Source of the DNA: a virus
DNA length: 63,210 nt
Strand: one strand, 5' to 3'
IMG/VR virus record: IMGVR_UViG_3300031722_000029
Location: 1-63,210 of that record
Below, piece by piece: positions 49,248 to 57,208 of the stretch. How positions within the stretch are numbered: the stretch's first letter is position 1; each line of letters opens with the position of its first letter. Both the position numbers and the translations under genes were made by a program. The notes beneath the pieces are model-generated. The model was given only the letters and a program-made list of their open reading frames with translations. It made no database searches and had not been told where the DNA came from.

Positions 49248-50208
49248 TGTAACACCCAATATCAGGTACCATGTAAGTGGTTGAAGAATCAGTTTCTTGA
49301 TAACCGGCCGATAAGGTGAACTGTTGTGCCAGCTGCGCAAGCAGCGTAATGCGCGCTGCGTCTACCTTAGGCAACTCCATGGCCAGTCTGAATGCAAGTT
49401 GAATTATAGTGGCTTCATACCAACGTTCAGGTATGGCTAACTTTTGTGTAAGTCTGCCTACGTCTTGTATTTGACGGTGCAAGTACATGGCCATGTGGCG
49501 TGAATCGTCAGCTTGTAAAGGCCATATCGTTAAGAATGGGGCTAGTGTCTTGCTGAACATGTAACTTGTAACTGTCATAGAAGTTTGCGACTTATTCGGC
49601 AAACTTGCGTATGTATCTCGGTTGTCTTGTACTATTTCTATCTCTGATACTGTAGTTGCGCAAAGCAGTTTTTCAACAGTGCCAGCTGATACGCTTACAT
49701 TGGTGCAAGTTATTAGCGGGTCAAACTCAAACCAGTAGGTCTCAGTTATGCTATCCACCTCCAAGTAGTCAATGTCAACAGTGCTTTGCACTAAAAAATC
49801 TACACCATTGCTTGATGTGGAAATATCGAAATTTGCTGTTGGCAATACAGAGAACTTAACACCTACTCGTGTAATCTGTGCGCTTCTATCAAGCGTAATG
49901 GCATTAGCAGTCAGTATGCCACTAGCCAGTACAGGCGTTGCTTGACTTAAATTAAGCACCTCGACAGTGCCAACGGGTAGTTGGTAATCTTTTTTTAACG
50001 CTTGAAATCCGAGTAGTCTGCGCTCAACACACCATAAATTAAGCCCATTATTTGCATAATGAGCCAACATAATATAAAGGCAAGACTTCGCTATATCAAT
50101 GGTTTCTGCAGTCTGCTCGGAGGCTTGCTTACCGCAGCGCCTAAGCGCATGCTCAACAAGCACATCAGTACTTACTATAGTTTTTCCGATAGTGCCTGAA
50201 GTCGTCAT
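49240..50208 (-). CDS. tail adaptor protein (T7 gp11 / P22 gp4-like)
   Basis: The 322-residue protein has the features of this family: a helical N-terminus (VLVEHALRRCGKQASEQTAETIDIAKSCLYIMLAHYANNGLNLWCVERR), beta-rich middle and helical C-terminal half with YLHRQIQDVGRLTQKLAIPERWYEA. These proteins join the portal to the tail. Position next to other adaptors supports it. Confidence 0.75.
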   Translation of the reverse strand: MTTSGTIGKTIVSTDVLVEHALRRCGKQASEQTAETIDIAKSCLYIMLAHYANNGLNLWCVERRLLGFQALKKDYQLPVGTVEVLNLSQATPVLASGILTANAITLDRSAQITRVGVKFSVLPTANFDISTSSNGVDFLVQSTVDIDYLEVDSITETYWFEFDPLITCTNVSVSAGTVEKLLCATTVSEIEIVQDNRDTYASLPNKSQTSMTVTSYMFSKTLAPFLTIWPLQADDSRHMAMYLHRQIQDVGRLTQKLAIPERWYEATIIQLAFRLAMELPKVDAARITLLAQLAQQFTLSAGYQETDSSTTYMVPDIGCYSA

Positions 50209-50261
50209 AAAGGCCTCTTAAATTAAGCCATTATACACCAAGCATCTGCAGATGTAAACTG

Positions 50262-50537
50262 CTAATTATACAAGAAGTTAAGTGTAGCTGTTCCGCCAAT
50301 TACAATGTAAATGCCCACCGCAGTACGCACTGCAATAGAGCTGAAGTTAAACGGTACGCCTGCTACCAAGTTAACTGGGCCCATTATGACATTACCAGTA
50401 GCGCCGGAGTTGCTGTCGTAGATAGTAATTGTGCCGGATGCGGACGTAAGCGGAATCCACCCGTACACTTCACCACCACGATCTTTTATAACACCAGAAC
50501 CGGACATAGGCTTGTATGATACAGGTAAACCTTCCAT
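50262..50537 (-). CDS. small beta-structured head/tail protein, 91 residues
   Basis: ATG at 50537 has an AAAGGGG site. The product MEGLPVSYKPMSGSGV is beta-rich throughout, with no cysteines. It sits between capsid and tail adaptor genes, so it may decorate the head or close the tail. No family recognised. Confidence 0.6.
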   Translation of the reverse strand: MEGLPVSYKPMSGSGVIKDRGGEVYGWIPLTSASGTITIYDSNSGATGNVIMGPVNLVAGVPFNFSSIAVRTAVGIYIVIGGTATLNFLYN

Positions 50538-50555
50538 GCTATACCCCTTTAAGTA

Positions 50556-50571
50556 GGGGGCCGAAGCCCCC
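50556..50571 (-). terminator. UUCG-tetraloop hairpin, intercistronic
   Basis: On the minus strand GGGGGC-TTCG-GCCCCC forms a very stable hairpin directly after the 50577-51014 gene. No T-tract follows. It probably stabilises or partly terminates the abundant head-gene transcript. Confidence 0.6.
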
Positions 50572-50576
50572 ATAAC

Positions 50577-51014
50577 TTAGTTAATGCGTTGCGCGTACCG
50601 GAAGTTGACTTTGGTTAGGCCTATTGACGTAGGCGTACCAAGCGCCAGTCTCATGTATACCGGCGTGTCAGACTGCCCAGACGTATGTGGTAGCGCCATA
50701 CAGGCTAGCAGTTGCGGCCCGGTAAACACAGGTTGTGCGCGGCCGAGCGAAAGTACACTTGTAGCTGACCACAGATCAGCGCCGCCAACCGTGGTACCCC
50801 CAGACAGAGTAGCTGAAGCGGAAGTGTGCAGAGTTGTCGTATCTAGATTCAGGTCGATCAACTGCGCGCCGTCTGGCAGGTACACTGTGAAATCTTTCGT
50901 AGCATTACCCGCTGCTTGAATATCAACAGTCTGCGAAAATACCATAAAACCTTTGTCACGTGCCGGCGTAGGCGTTGAACCTCCCGTCAAAGCACCTTGC
51001 ATGTAAGAACCCAT
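50577..51014 (-). CDS. head decoration-type protein, 145 residues
   Basis: ATG at 51014 has GGAGAG. The product MGSYMQGALTGGSTPTPARDKGF is beta-rich, ending in NFRYAQRIN. It follows the major capsid gene, where decoration or head-closure proteins are usual. Function inferred from location. Confidence 0.6.
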   Translation of the reverse strand: MGSYMQGALTGGSTPTPARDKGFMVFSQTVDIQAAGNATKDFTVYLPDGAQLIDLNLDTTTLHTSASATLSGGTTVGGADLWSATSVLSLGRAQPVFTGPQLLACMALPHTSGQSDTPVYMRLALGTPTSIGLTKVNFRYAQRIN

Positions 51015-51034
51015 AAATCTCTCCTTCAAGTAAT

Positions 51035-51056
51035 GGGGAGTCTTGTTGACCTCCCC
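51035..51056 (-). terminator. hairpin after the major capsid gene
   Basis: GGGGAG and CTCCCC pair over 6 bases around a 10-base loop, 9 bases after the capsid stop. There is no T-run, so partial termination or mRNA protection is more likely than full termination. Confidence 0.45.
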
Positions 51057-51064
51057 TTACGGGT

Positions 51065-51976
51065 TTAGACGCCTTGATTGCCGACTGCACAACGCCATTC
51101 AGTCCAGCCAGAGCCGAAGCGCATGGTTGACTTATAGCGGGTGCTGTCAGTTTCGAAGTCGCCTTCCATCGCTTTCTGGAGTTTGCGACGCCAGAGAACC
51201 TTGAGGCCATCACGCGCATCCGTCTGCACAAACCACGCAGGCGCGGAGGTAAGACGAGAGAGCGTAACCGACTTGCCAATCATGCCAGCGGACTTGATGG
51301 GGTTCAAGTCATTGTTGTTCGTGCCGGTACGGAGAACCGAGTTCAGCAATACTTCAGCAACAAGCATGTTGGTGGGGTGCACAATCAACTGCTTCGGCGT
51401 GACACGAATCGCCTTGCCCCGAGCGTCCTTCATCTGACGAATCTGGATAGACGCTTGCTCGAGCGATGTCTGCGAAAGCGCAGCGGAGGTGAGAATATTG
51501 CTCTGTACACCACCAAGAACAGGGTGACTTGCCGAGAAGAGCTCGACACCGTCGCCGCCCTTGTACGAACTGTTGAAGGAGCGGTTCAAGTGGTTACACG
51601 TCACAGTTTCAAGCGACTCGGTCATTGACTGCGCCAAGTGCTTGGAGAACGTGGTACCAACGCGGATATGCTCGCCGTCTTCAACAAGCACTTGCGTCAA
51701 GGCAAACGCTAGGCCGTAGACGTCATAGGTGTAGCGTTTGACGTAGAGTTGACCACCTTCATCGTAGGTAACTGCTTGGCCATCAGGGATGACGGGGGCG
51801 GCGCCGAGGCCATACAGTACAGCTTCTTCGTGGTAAGAACGGGCGATGCCATTTTCCTCGGTGAAGATGAGTTTGTACTCATCAGCACGTTGGTCGTAGA
51901 CACCATCAAAAGCGTTATTGAGGATAGGCTCAACGATCGCCTTGAATTGCGCATTGCGCATGATTGCACCAGCCAT
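51065..51976 (-). CDS. major capsid protein
   Basis: The 303-residue protein has the look of HK97-fold coat proteins of the Mu gpT/podovirus type: an N-terminal arm (FKAIVEPILNNAFDGVYDQ), then YTYDVYGLAFALTQVLVEDG and HPTNMLVAEVLLNSVLRTGTNNND, ending in GWTEWRC. It has strong translation signals (AAGGAGCTAC) and is flanked by scaffold, decoration and hairpins, all supporting the assignment. No conserved cleavage site is evident. Confidence 0.8.
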   Translation of the reverse strand: MAGAIMRNAQFKAIVEPILNNAFDGVYDQRADEYKLIFTEENGIARSYHEEAVLYGLGAAPVIPDGQAVTYDEGGQLYVKRYTYDVYGLAFALTQVLVEDGEHIRVGTTFSKHLAQSMTESLETVTCNHLNRSFNSSYKGGDGVELFSASHPVLGGVQSNILTSAALSQTSLEQASIQIRQMKDARGKAIRVTPKQLIVHPTNMLVAEVLLNSVLRTGTNNNDLNPIKSAGMIGKSVTLSRLTSAPAWFVQTDARDGLKVLWRRKLQKAMEGDFETDSTRYKSTMRFGSGWTEWRCAVGNQGV

Positions 51977-51993
51977 TTTAGTAGCTCCTTATG

Positions 51994-52563
51994 TTAGATC
52001 GCGGTCTTAGCGACCAAGAACTGGTGGCGGGCGATCTGCACAAGCGCAGTCGGGAAGGGGTTTGCCAGAGCATCGTAGAAGCCGTCAACACCAACACCTA
52101 GGATGCGGAATTGGCCTTGAACACCAGCGCCTTTGAGCGTAGCATTGAACGACTGCGCCGACTGACCAGTCAGTGCATTAGGCGTACCTGCCACCAGGTC
52201 AACTTGGTCACCGATAGCTGCTTGCAAAACAGTAGTAGCACTAATCGCAAACTGCCCTTCGTACACGTTGTTGGGATCGTCATGCACCCAAGCAACGATG
52301 TTCGTGCAGCCAGCAGTACCGGGCCAGTTCTTCGACACATTGGGCTTGCCAGTTGGGTCGACGTACTCACATCCGGCAAAGACGCCAATGAGGTCGTTTG
52401 CGGCGGTGCCTACGGTGATACTGCCATTGGTGTCAAGAATGACGCCGTCGCCAAAGCCGATAGCCGTGGTGTAAGCAGGGAGAATTGCATAGGCTTTTGC
52501 ACGCGACTGCCCTGATGGGTTATATCGCAATGCGAAGCCGTAAGGAGAGGCAACTAGGGCCAT
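51994..52563 (-). CDS. head stabilisation/decoration protein, 189 residues
   Basis: The protein (MALVASPYGFALRYNPSG...) is beta-rich with glycine turns and one pair of cysteines. The start and the ending IARHQFLVAKTAI fit small head proteins encoded directly upstream of coat genes in podoviruses. Probably binds the capsid surface. Confidence 0.7.
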   Translation of the reverse strand: MALVASPYGFALRYNPSGQSRAKAYAILPAYTTAIGFGDGVILDTNGSITVGTAANDLIGVFAGCEYVDPTGKPNVSKNWPGTAGCTNIVAWVHDDPNNVYEGQFAISATTVLQAAIGDQVDLVAGTPNALTGQSAQSFNATLKGAGVQGQFRILGVGVDGFYDALANPFPTALVQIARHQFLVAKTAI

Positions 52564-52575
52564 GATCTTTGTCCT

Positions 52576-53130
52576 TTAAGCTGAGAAGTGTGGAGTTTTG
52601 ACTTTTCGCGCAAGGGCTTCGAAGCCTTCTACATCGCCCAAATCGCGTCCGTCACTGTCTGCGCCTGCTGGTTTAGCATTTGCTTTGAGCAACTCTTCTT
52701 CAGACATTGGAAGCTCGTGGTGCAGGTACATCATAATGTCCTGGTAGAGCACTTCCTCGATCTTAAACAGAAGCATCTCATTGCATGAAATGACACCATC
52801 AAACTCACCGCCGGATACATGCTCTGGAGTAAAACCCGCTAGCTCGCTTACCTTCACTGGTACATACCCTTTCTGCATCCGCCGATAAATTGGGTCAGAT
52901 GAGTTCGTGGTAGATAGCCAGCAAAAATGCCAACCAGGTACTTTGGGCGGTGTTGGCAACACATCTTGAGTCCACTCATTACGCATCTGCTTACGACGCT
53001 CTTCGAGTGTGAGTGCGGTGCCGTCTTTATTGATGCGCTCTGCATCAGCTGAGCTCCGGTCTTCAGGGGCAGTAGACCTAACTAAGCGGTCATCGCTTAC
53101 TTGATTGTCTGTTGTCTCATTCTTGGCCAT
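52576..53130 (-). CDS. conserved head-operon protein, 184 residues
   Basis: The first 55 residues are charged and disordered. The core GWHFCWLSTTNSSDPIYRRMQKGYVPVKVSEL and NEMLLFKIEEVLYQ are conserved blocks I have seen next to capsid genes of other phages. Function unknown; possibly an assembly factor. Its start overlaps the scaffold-like gene stop. Confidence 0.7.
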   Translation of the reverse strand: MAKNETTDNQVSDDRLVRSTAPEDRSSADAERINKDGTALTLEERRKQMRNEWTQDVLPTPPKVPGWHFCWLSTTNSSDPIYRRMQKGYVPVKVSELAGFTPEHVSGGEFDGVISCNEMLLFKIEEVLYQDIMMYLHHELPMSEEELLKANAKPAGADSDGRDLGDVEGFEALARKVKTPHFSA

Positions 53131-54119
53131 TATCTAGCTCCTTCGTTCGTTTTGTCGTAGTCACGATATTGTTTGATCATCTTATTGCGCTCGATAGGGT
53201 CATCCCACACACCCATTTCTTTAAGCGCCTTTACACGCTCTGCGGATAACTTAAATACACCAGTACTCCGCTGCGTAGATGCCTCCTTACCGGAACTAGC
53301 AACAACGTTTCGAACGTTACGCTGTATATTATCACGTTTTTCACGGTGCGGTAAATATTTTTTCGTTCGGTTACTGAGCTCCCGCCAGTAGTCCTCTGTA
53401 GTGGGGTCCCAACCTTCTTCCGCAAGCGCTTGATCAATTGACAACACAACTCGTGAGTCTTGATCTTTACCGCGTGGGTCGTACCATGGGTTAGAGTCAG
53501 TCCATGACCTTGCATTGTTCGCAATACGCGGGTCTAGCGGTTGCGGTTGATTGCCTTTACTACGGAATACGTCCTCCAGGCGCGCTAACTCTTCAAACTT
53601 GCTTTTGGCAAGAATCATTTTCTCCGTGGCATTAGCTACTAGCGTGCCATTGCCAGACTCTGTGCCTACACGAATCTGATCTTTGAAGTGCGCGTAAGCT
53701 TCGGCCGCCTTTGTTTTTGAGTTTGAGATGTGCGCAAGTTCGCCGCTTGTATTTCGCTTTTCAATCTCGTCTAGGCGTTGGCTAAGCCGCGAAATAACTG
53801 CGTCCTTGGAGCTCAGTTCTCTACGCGTCTGCTCTTCTCGTTCGCGACGTCTAGCTTTTTGCTCTAGACGTTCTTGGCGGCGGCGTTCTCTGATGGCTGC
53901 GCGGTCATCATCGGTAGCATCAGAGTTGTCAGGAGCATGCTCGGTGTCCTCGTCGTCGTCGTTAATCGCATTGTTGTCATCGTCGGCATGCGTTTCGCTA
54001 TCTACTTTTACTTCATCGGCCTCGTCGCCAACCATAGTTGCTGTATTTTTAACAAGGTCTTCATCTTCGCCTTCTGCTTCAAAGACAATATCTTCGCCTG
54101 TATTAGCATTGGTACCCAT
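53130..54119 (-). CDS. putative scaffolding protein
   Basis: The 329-residue protein is extremely acidic in the first 75 residues, then has a basic coiled coil (about 75-130: AAIRERRRQERLEQKARRREREEQTRREL), a second helical stretch and a C-terminal MIKQYRDYDKTN helix. Charge pattern, coil and position just upstream of capsid genes fit an internal scaffold that is removed before packaging. Confidence 0.72.
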   Translation of the reverse strand: MGTNANTGEDIVFEAEGEDEDLVKNTATMVGDEADEVKVDSETHADDDNNAINDDDEDTEHAPDNSDATDDDRAAIRERRRQERLEQKARRREREEQTRRELSSKDAVISRLSQRLDEIEKRNTSGELAHISNSKTKAAEAYAHFKDQIRVGTESGNGTLVANATEKMILAKSKFEELARLEDVFRSKGNQPQPLDPRIANNARSWTDSNPWYDPRGKDQDSRVVLSIDQALAEEGWDPTTEDYWRELSNRTKKYLPHREKRDNIQRNVRNVVASSGKEASTQRSTGVFKLSAERVKALKEMGVWDDPIERNKMIKQYRDYDKTNEGAR

Positions 54120-54526
54120 TACTTCACCTCGTCCAGTTCAGTAAACGCGTCGGGGTCCACTTGCGCGATAATCTCATGATCCGAGAAGATGCAAAAAATG
54201 GCTGAGTTATCAGTGCCCGGTATCTTGCGCTCAAAACGATCACCGCCCCACTTTGGTACACGTACAAGATCACCTGGTTTAGCCCAGACGCCTTCACGCC
54301 AGAGTTGGCCACTGTCTCGGTTACGGAATGCAATAGACCCGAGTTGTACAACTTTGCCGAGCTGCGTATTGGCCTTGTTGAAGTCTTTAGTGTCCTGCGG
54401 CAGTACAATGCCGCCTTTTGTCTTCTCGACAACGGTGCGCAACTGGACAAGCACACGCGCGCCTAGCGGAAATACGCCTGGTGCCACGGATGGAAATGCG
54501 GAGGTTAAATCACTTGCCGGAATCAT
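54119..54526 (-). CDS. GroES-like co-chaperonin
   Basis: The 135-residue protein has the Cpn10 core: PLGARVLVQL, then the mobile-loop signature EKTKGGIVLPQD (residues 34-45) with the GroEL-binding I-V-L at 40-42, and later GKVVQLG, VWAKPGDLVRVPKWGG and IFSDHEIIAQV. The extra insertion (about 65-80) resembles phage co-chaperonins such as T4 gp31. It lies between small head genes and the scaffold. It probably adapts host GroEL to fold the coat protein. Confidence 0.85.
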   Translation of the reverse strand: MIPASDLTSAFPSVAPGVFPLGARVLVQLRTVVEKTKGGIVLPQDTKDFNKANTQLGKVVQLGSIAFRNRDSGQLWREGVWAKPGDLVRVPKWGGDRFERKIPGTDNSAIFCIFSDHEIIAQVDPDAFTELDEVK

Positions 54527-54560
54527 GCTAACTCCCTTCAGAGTTGGTTTGCGTAACTAA

Positions 54561-54743
54561 TTAGTCTTCCTCAGGAACTGACCTCAATAACTGCAGAGCT
54601 TCGGCAAGCCCTTGAAGTTGACCCTGTACCTTGGTAAAATCAGACTTCTTTTTGAAATCTTTTTTCTCAAGGGTTTGCCGCTTTTCAGAAATCTGCTCTG
54701 TTATAAGCGTTACGTACTGCCCTATAAAACTATCTAAGGACAT
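54561..54743 (-). CDS. small coiled-coil protein, 60 residues
   Basis: MSLDSFIGQYVTLITEQISEKRQTLEKK begins an all-helical, charged product. It starts next to the stop of the upstream gene. It may be an accessory of head assembly; function unknown. Confidence 0.6.
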   Translation of the reverse strand: MSLDSFIGQYVTLITEQISEKRQTLEKKDFKKKSDFTKVQGQLQGLAEALQLLRSVPEED

Positions 54744-54944
54744 TTACTTCTTCTTAGCAGGTTTTGATGCTACTGGCTCAACTGGCTCAACTGGCTCAAC
54801 TGGCTCAACTGGCTCAACTGAACACAAATCACGTACCTCTTGCGCAATGTGGCTAAACAGTTGCTCGAAAAGCTCAACTGCTTCACCCGCAAAATGCAAA
54901 ACTTCCTCACTTGCATCGGCGTAGATAACTTTGAATTTACTCAC
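54744..54944 (-). CDS. small acidic protein with VEP tandem repeat
   Basis: The GTG at 54944 has AGGAGG 8 bases upstream. The 66-residue product is helical, followed by five VEP tripeptides and a lysine-rich end (KPAKKK). The repeat is a 9-bp DNA array (54777-54822). It overlaps the upstream gene by 8 bases. Function unknown. Confidence 0.6.
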   Translation of the reverse strand: MSKFKVIYADASEEVLHFAGEAVELFEQLFSHIAQEVRDLCSVEPVEPVEPVEPVEPVASKPAKKK

Positions 54945-55110
54945 AGCACTTGCCTCCTTTTTTAAGGCCTTTAGCTTTAAAAGCTGCGGCAATCAACTTC
55001 TTGTCCGCGGCTTCATCATCATGCTTTGGGCTTTTTACGGCACCGCCTTTTGCAAAGTTTTTCATACCTTTTTGATGCTGACCAGACAACTGTTTTGCTA
55101 GACTGCTCAT
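54937..55110 (-). CDS. small virion-operon protein with FAKGGAV motif, 57 residues
   Basis: ATG at 55110 has AGGAGGAG. The product MSSLAKQLSGQHQKGMKNFAKGGAV is basic. The F/L-A-x-GG-x-V motif recurs in several virion proteins here. Such tiny proteins occur in the head operon of related phages; role unknown. Confidence 0.6.
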   Translation of the reverse strand: MSSLAKQLSGQHQKGMKNFAKGGAVKSPKHDDEAADKKLIAAAFKAKGLKKGGKCCE

Positions 55111-55121
55111 GGTAGCTCCTC

Positions 55122-55589
55122 CTAGACTGCAAGTAACAAAAGAAGTTCTTCCGAGTGTTGGCGGTAGCCTTGTTCGGAAGTTTTCAGTATACCACACTGC
55201 GCTACAGAAGTAAACTGTATTTTAAACATGAACTCATTTATAGCATCCCATGGCACCTCAGGCAAAGTTTCCAGTATTGCTAGCTGATCATCGAGCAATC
55301 CAGGTACAATGCGTTTTACCTCTATATGCCTAACTTTACTAGACTTGGTGGCTATCTTCTTTTCAAGTATGTTGCGTTTACGTACTAATTTCTTAGTTAT
55401 AAGTACTGGCTTTGTACCAACTACAATAGCCTCTCTGGCAAATCTTTCTTCATTTGCCTTTGCTTGCAGGTTATAGTAGAACAATCTCCAATAGCCAGAC
55501 CTGGCAGCATCCTCTACACGGTTAAGCCCCCATGAGTTTCCCCATGAGTTTCCCCATGAGTAGCCCCATGCAGTCACGCAGGTCCCCAA
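55122..55589 (-). CDS. virion-operon protein with WGNS repeat, 155 residues
   Basis: The start is TTG 55589 or GTG 55577, within the end of the upstream gene. Residues 8-21 have the repeat WGYSWGNSWGNSWG, coded by a 12-bp tandem repeat. A basic helical middle follows. The repeat is familiar from phage structural operons. Function unknown. Confidence 0.55.
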   Translation of the reverse strand: MGTCVTAWGYSWGNSWGNSWGLNRVEDAARSGYWRLFYYNLQAKANEERFAREAIVVGTKPVLITKKLVRKRNILEKKIATKSSKVRHIEVKRIVPGLLDDQLAILETLPEVPWDAINEFMFKIQFTSVAQCGILKTSEQGYRQHSEELLLLLAV

Positions 55590-56110
55590 GGATTATCTTG
55601 AGTACCAATACCTGTTATCGGGCCGTCATTAACTTCTTTTACATTTACAGGTATTAAAGTCGCGTGTAATGCTCTAACAATAGCCGTTATATCAGCTGTG
55701 GTAAGCGTCATAACTGCGCTAACTCTGCTGCATGCGCCACTCATTGATGCTGAATTAGACACAAGGTTTGCATTAGAGCTATGCACGCCTGCACCAACTA
55801 GTAAGGAAATTGTTATGGGCGGCCCAACTGAAGCACCATTTGCCTTTATCTGGACATTAAACGTATAATACCCATCAGGGCCTGAGAATGTGAAGCTCGT
55901 ATCCTCATACGCTATCAGTGTGCCTCCTACTGGGAATTCAGTTATCCAACCCGATATTTCCGTGTTGTTATCTGCAGGAAGTGAAAGACTAGGATAAGCA
56001 AAACCAGGCCCACTATCACCAGTGGAGGGAATAAGTCTACCAAGAACACCAGTCTTAGGCGTCCCTAGTACGCGCTTACCAGAAAACGACTGATTCCGGT
56101 TACGTAGCAT
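55574..56110 (-). CDS. virion-associated beta protein, 178 residues
   Basis: The protein starts MLRNRNQSFSGKRVLG; its middle has an Ig-like block (TSFTFSGPDGYYTFNVQIKANG), followed by a helical C-terminal end. It lies directly after the LamG-like gene and may be an adhesin partner. No family assigned. Confidence 0.6.
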   Translation of the reverse strand: MLRNRNQSFSGKRVLGTPKTGVLGRLIPSTGDSGPGFAYPSLSLPADNNTEISGWITEFPVGGTLIAYEDTSFTFSGPDGYYTFNVQIKANGASVGPPITISLLVGAGVHSSNANLVSNSASMSGACSRVSAVMTLTTADITAIVRALHATLIPVNVKEVNDGPITGIGTQDNPWGPA

Positions 56111-56111
56111 G

Positions 56112-57206
56112 TTATACTACCGTCCCGCGTTCAAAGAAGTTATTTACATAGTCTGGCGTCGCAAACTCGAGTTCTCCTGCTCCAGCAGGCAAACCAGTAA
56201 CAGTTAGCCGCCCATTAGAGTCTGTTGTTCCAGAGCCATAAGTTACCGATACCGGTGCAACACCTGTTCCAACACCCTTTCTCCACTCCCAAAGTACAGA
56301 AGTATTCGATAGTATTGTTCCTGCATTATTTACTGCAACGTCACTAACGAACGTACCAGACACAAGTTTTGAAACACTGCCTAACAAGGCTGCTGACTGC
56401 ACAACAAGAGCGCCCGTAGCCGCATGGGTAACAGCACTACCAGAACGTGCGGCGATTCCTGAAAGCGTGGCTGATTGCGCTACTAGTGCGCCTGCTGCAG
56501 AATGTGTAACTCCGCCACCGCCAGCTGATACTACTAACCCAAACGTGTTATTCGCACCGAGCGACGAGTACAGGTCCGAAATTTCTGCGTCACTAAGATA
56601 TTTGTTGAACTGTACAACCCAAACATAGTTGGCAGCAACGCCTCCGTATCCCCCGCTCGACATGCCGCCGATGTACTTAGCTCTGGCTGGAAACGCGCCT
56701 ATGCCTGCGCCTGTAGACTCTGTTGAACCATCTACAAACGATTTATTTTGTGTTGTTGAATTGAACGCACAGCCGAATAAGTGCGCTCCATTGTTTAGTA
56801 TAACAGTAGCGCCTTCACATGTAGTGGAATCGTCGCTATATGTAATTATGTTCTTTCCGGTAGCGGACACGCCGGGCGATTCCGGAGCACCTGCTGACTT
56901 AATGTCCAGCACACTATTTCTATTTGCTACTGAACTTATATTGTTCACCACCACTAGCGTAGTGCCTATGGCAGGTGAAGCTTCTTTTGTGCGAAAACCT
57001 GTAGTTAGCGCCACTCCTTGCGCATTACTGCTGCCGTCAAGTAATGTTGTAAAGTGTCGTCCGTAAGTTCCAGTTCCTTTCGTAACATTAGCATGAGGGG
57101 TGCAAGTATCTCCCTTCAAATCTTTAATAGTGTTATCGTCATCTACACAGATTAATGCCACAAGTACTGAGTAGAGTGGGTGGCTTGTATTGAGCGCAAG
57201 TGCCAT
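56112..57206 (-). CDS. LamG/concanavalin-like virion adhesin, 364 residues
   Basis: Residues 1-225 look like a concanavalin/LamG fold with YVWVVQFNKYLSDAEISDLYSSLG near its end, a typical final strand-helix. Two tandem copies of VTH(S/A)A(A/T)GALVxQSAxL(S/L)G follow (about 232-275), then an Ig-like domain to the end. It likely decorates the virion and binds glycans. The internal duplication suggests recent expansion. Confidence 0.7.
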   Translation of the reverse strand: MALALNTSHPLYSVLVALICVDDDNTIKDLKGDTCTPHANVTKGTGTYGRHFTTLLDGSSNAQGVALTTGFRTKEASPAIGTTLVVVNNISSVANRNSVLDIKSAGAPESPGVSATGKNIITYSDDSTTCEGATVILNNGAHLFGCAFNSTTQNKSFVDGSTESTGAGIGAFPARAKYIGGMSSGGYGGVAANYVWVVQFNKYLSDAEISDLYSSLGANNTFGLVVSAGGGGVTHSAAGALVAQSATLSGIAARSGSAVTHAATGALVVQSAALLGSVSKLVSGTFVSDVAVNNAGTILSNTSVLWEWRKGVGTGVAPVSVTYGSGTTDSNGRLTVTGLPAGAGELEFATPDYVNNFFERGTVV

Positions 57207-57208
57207 TT

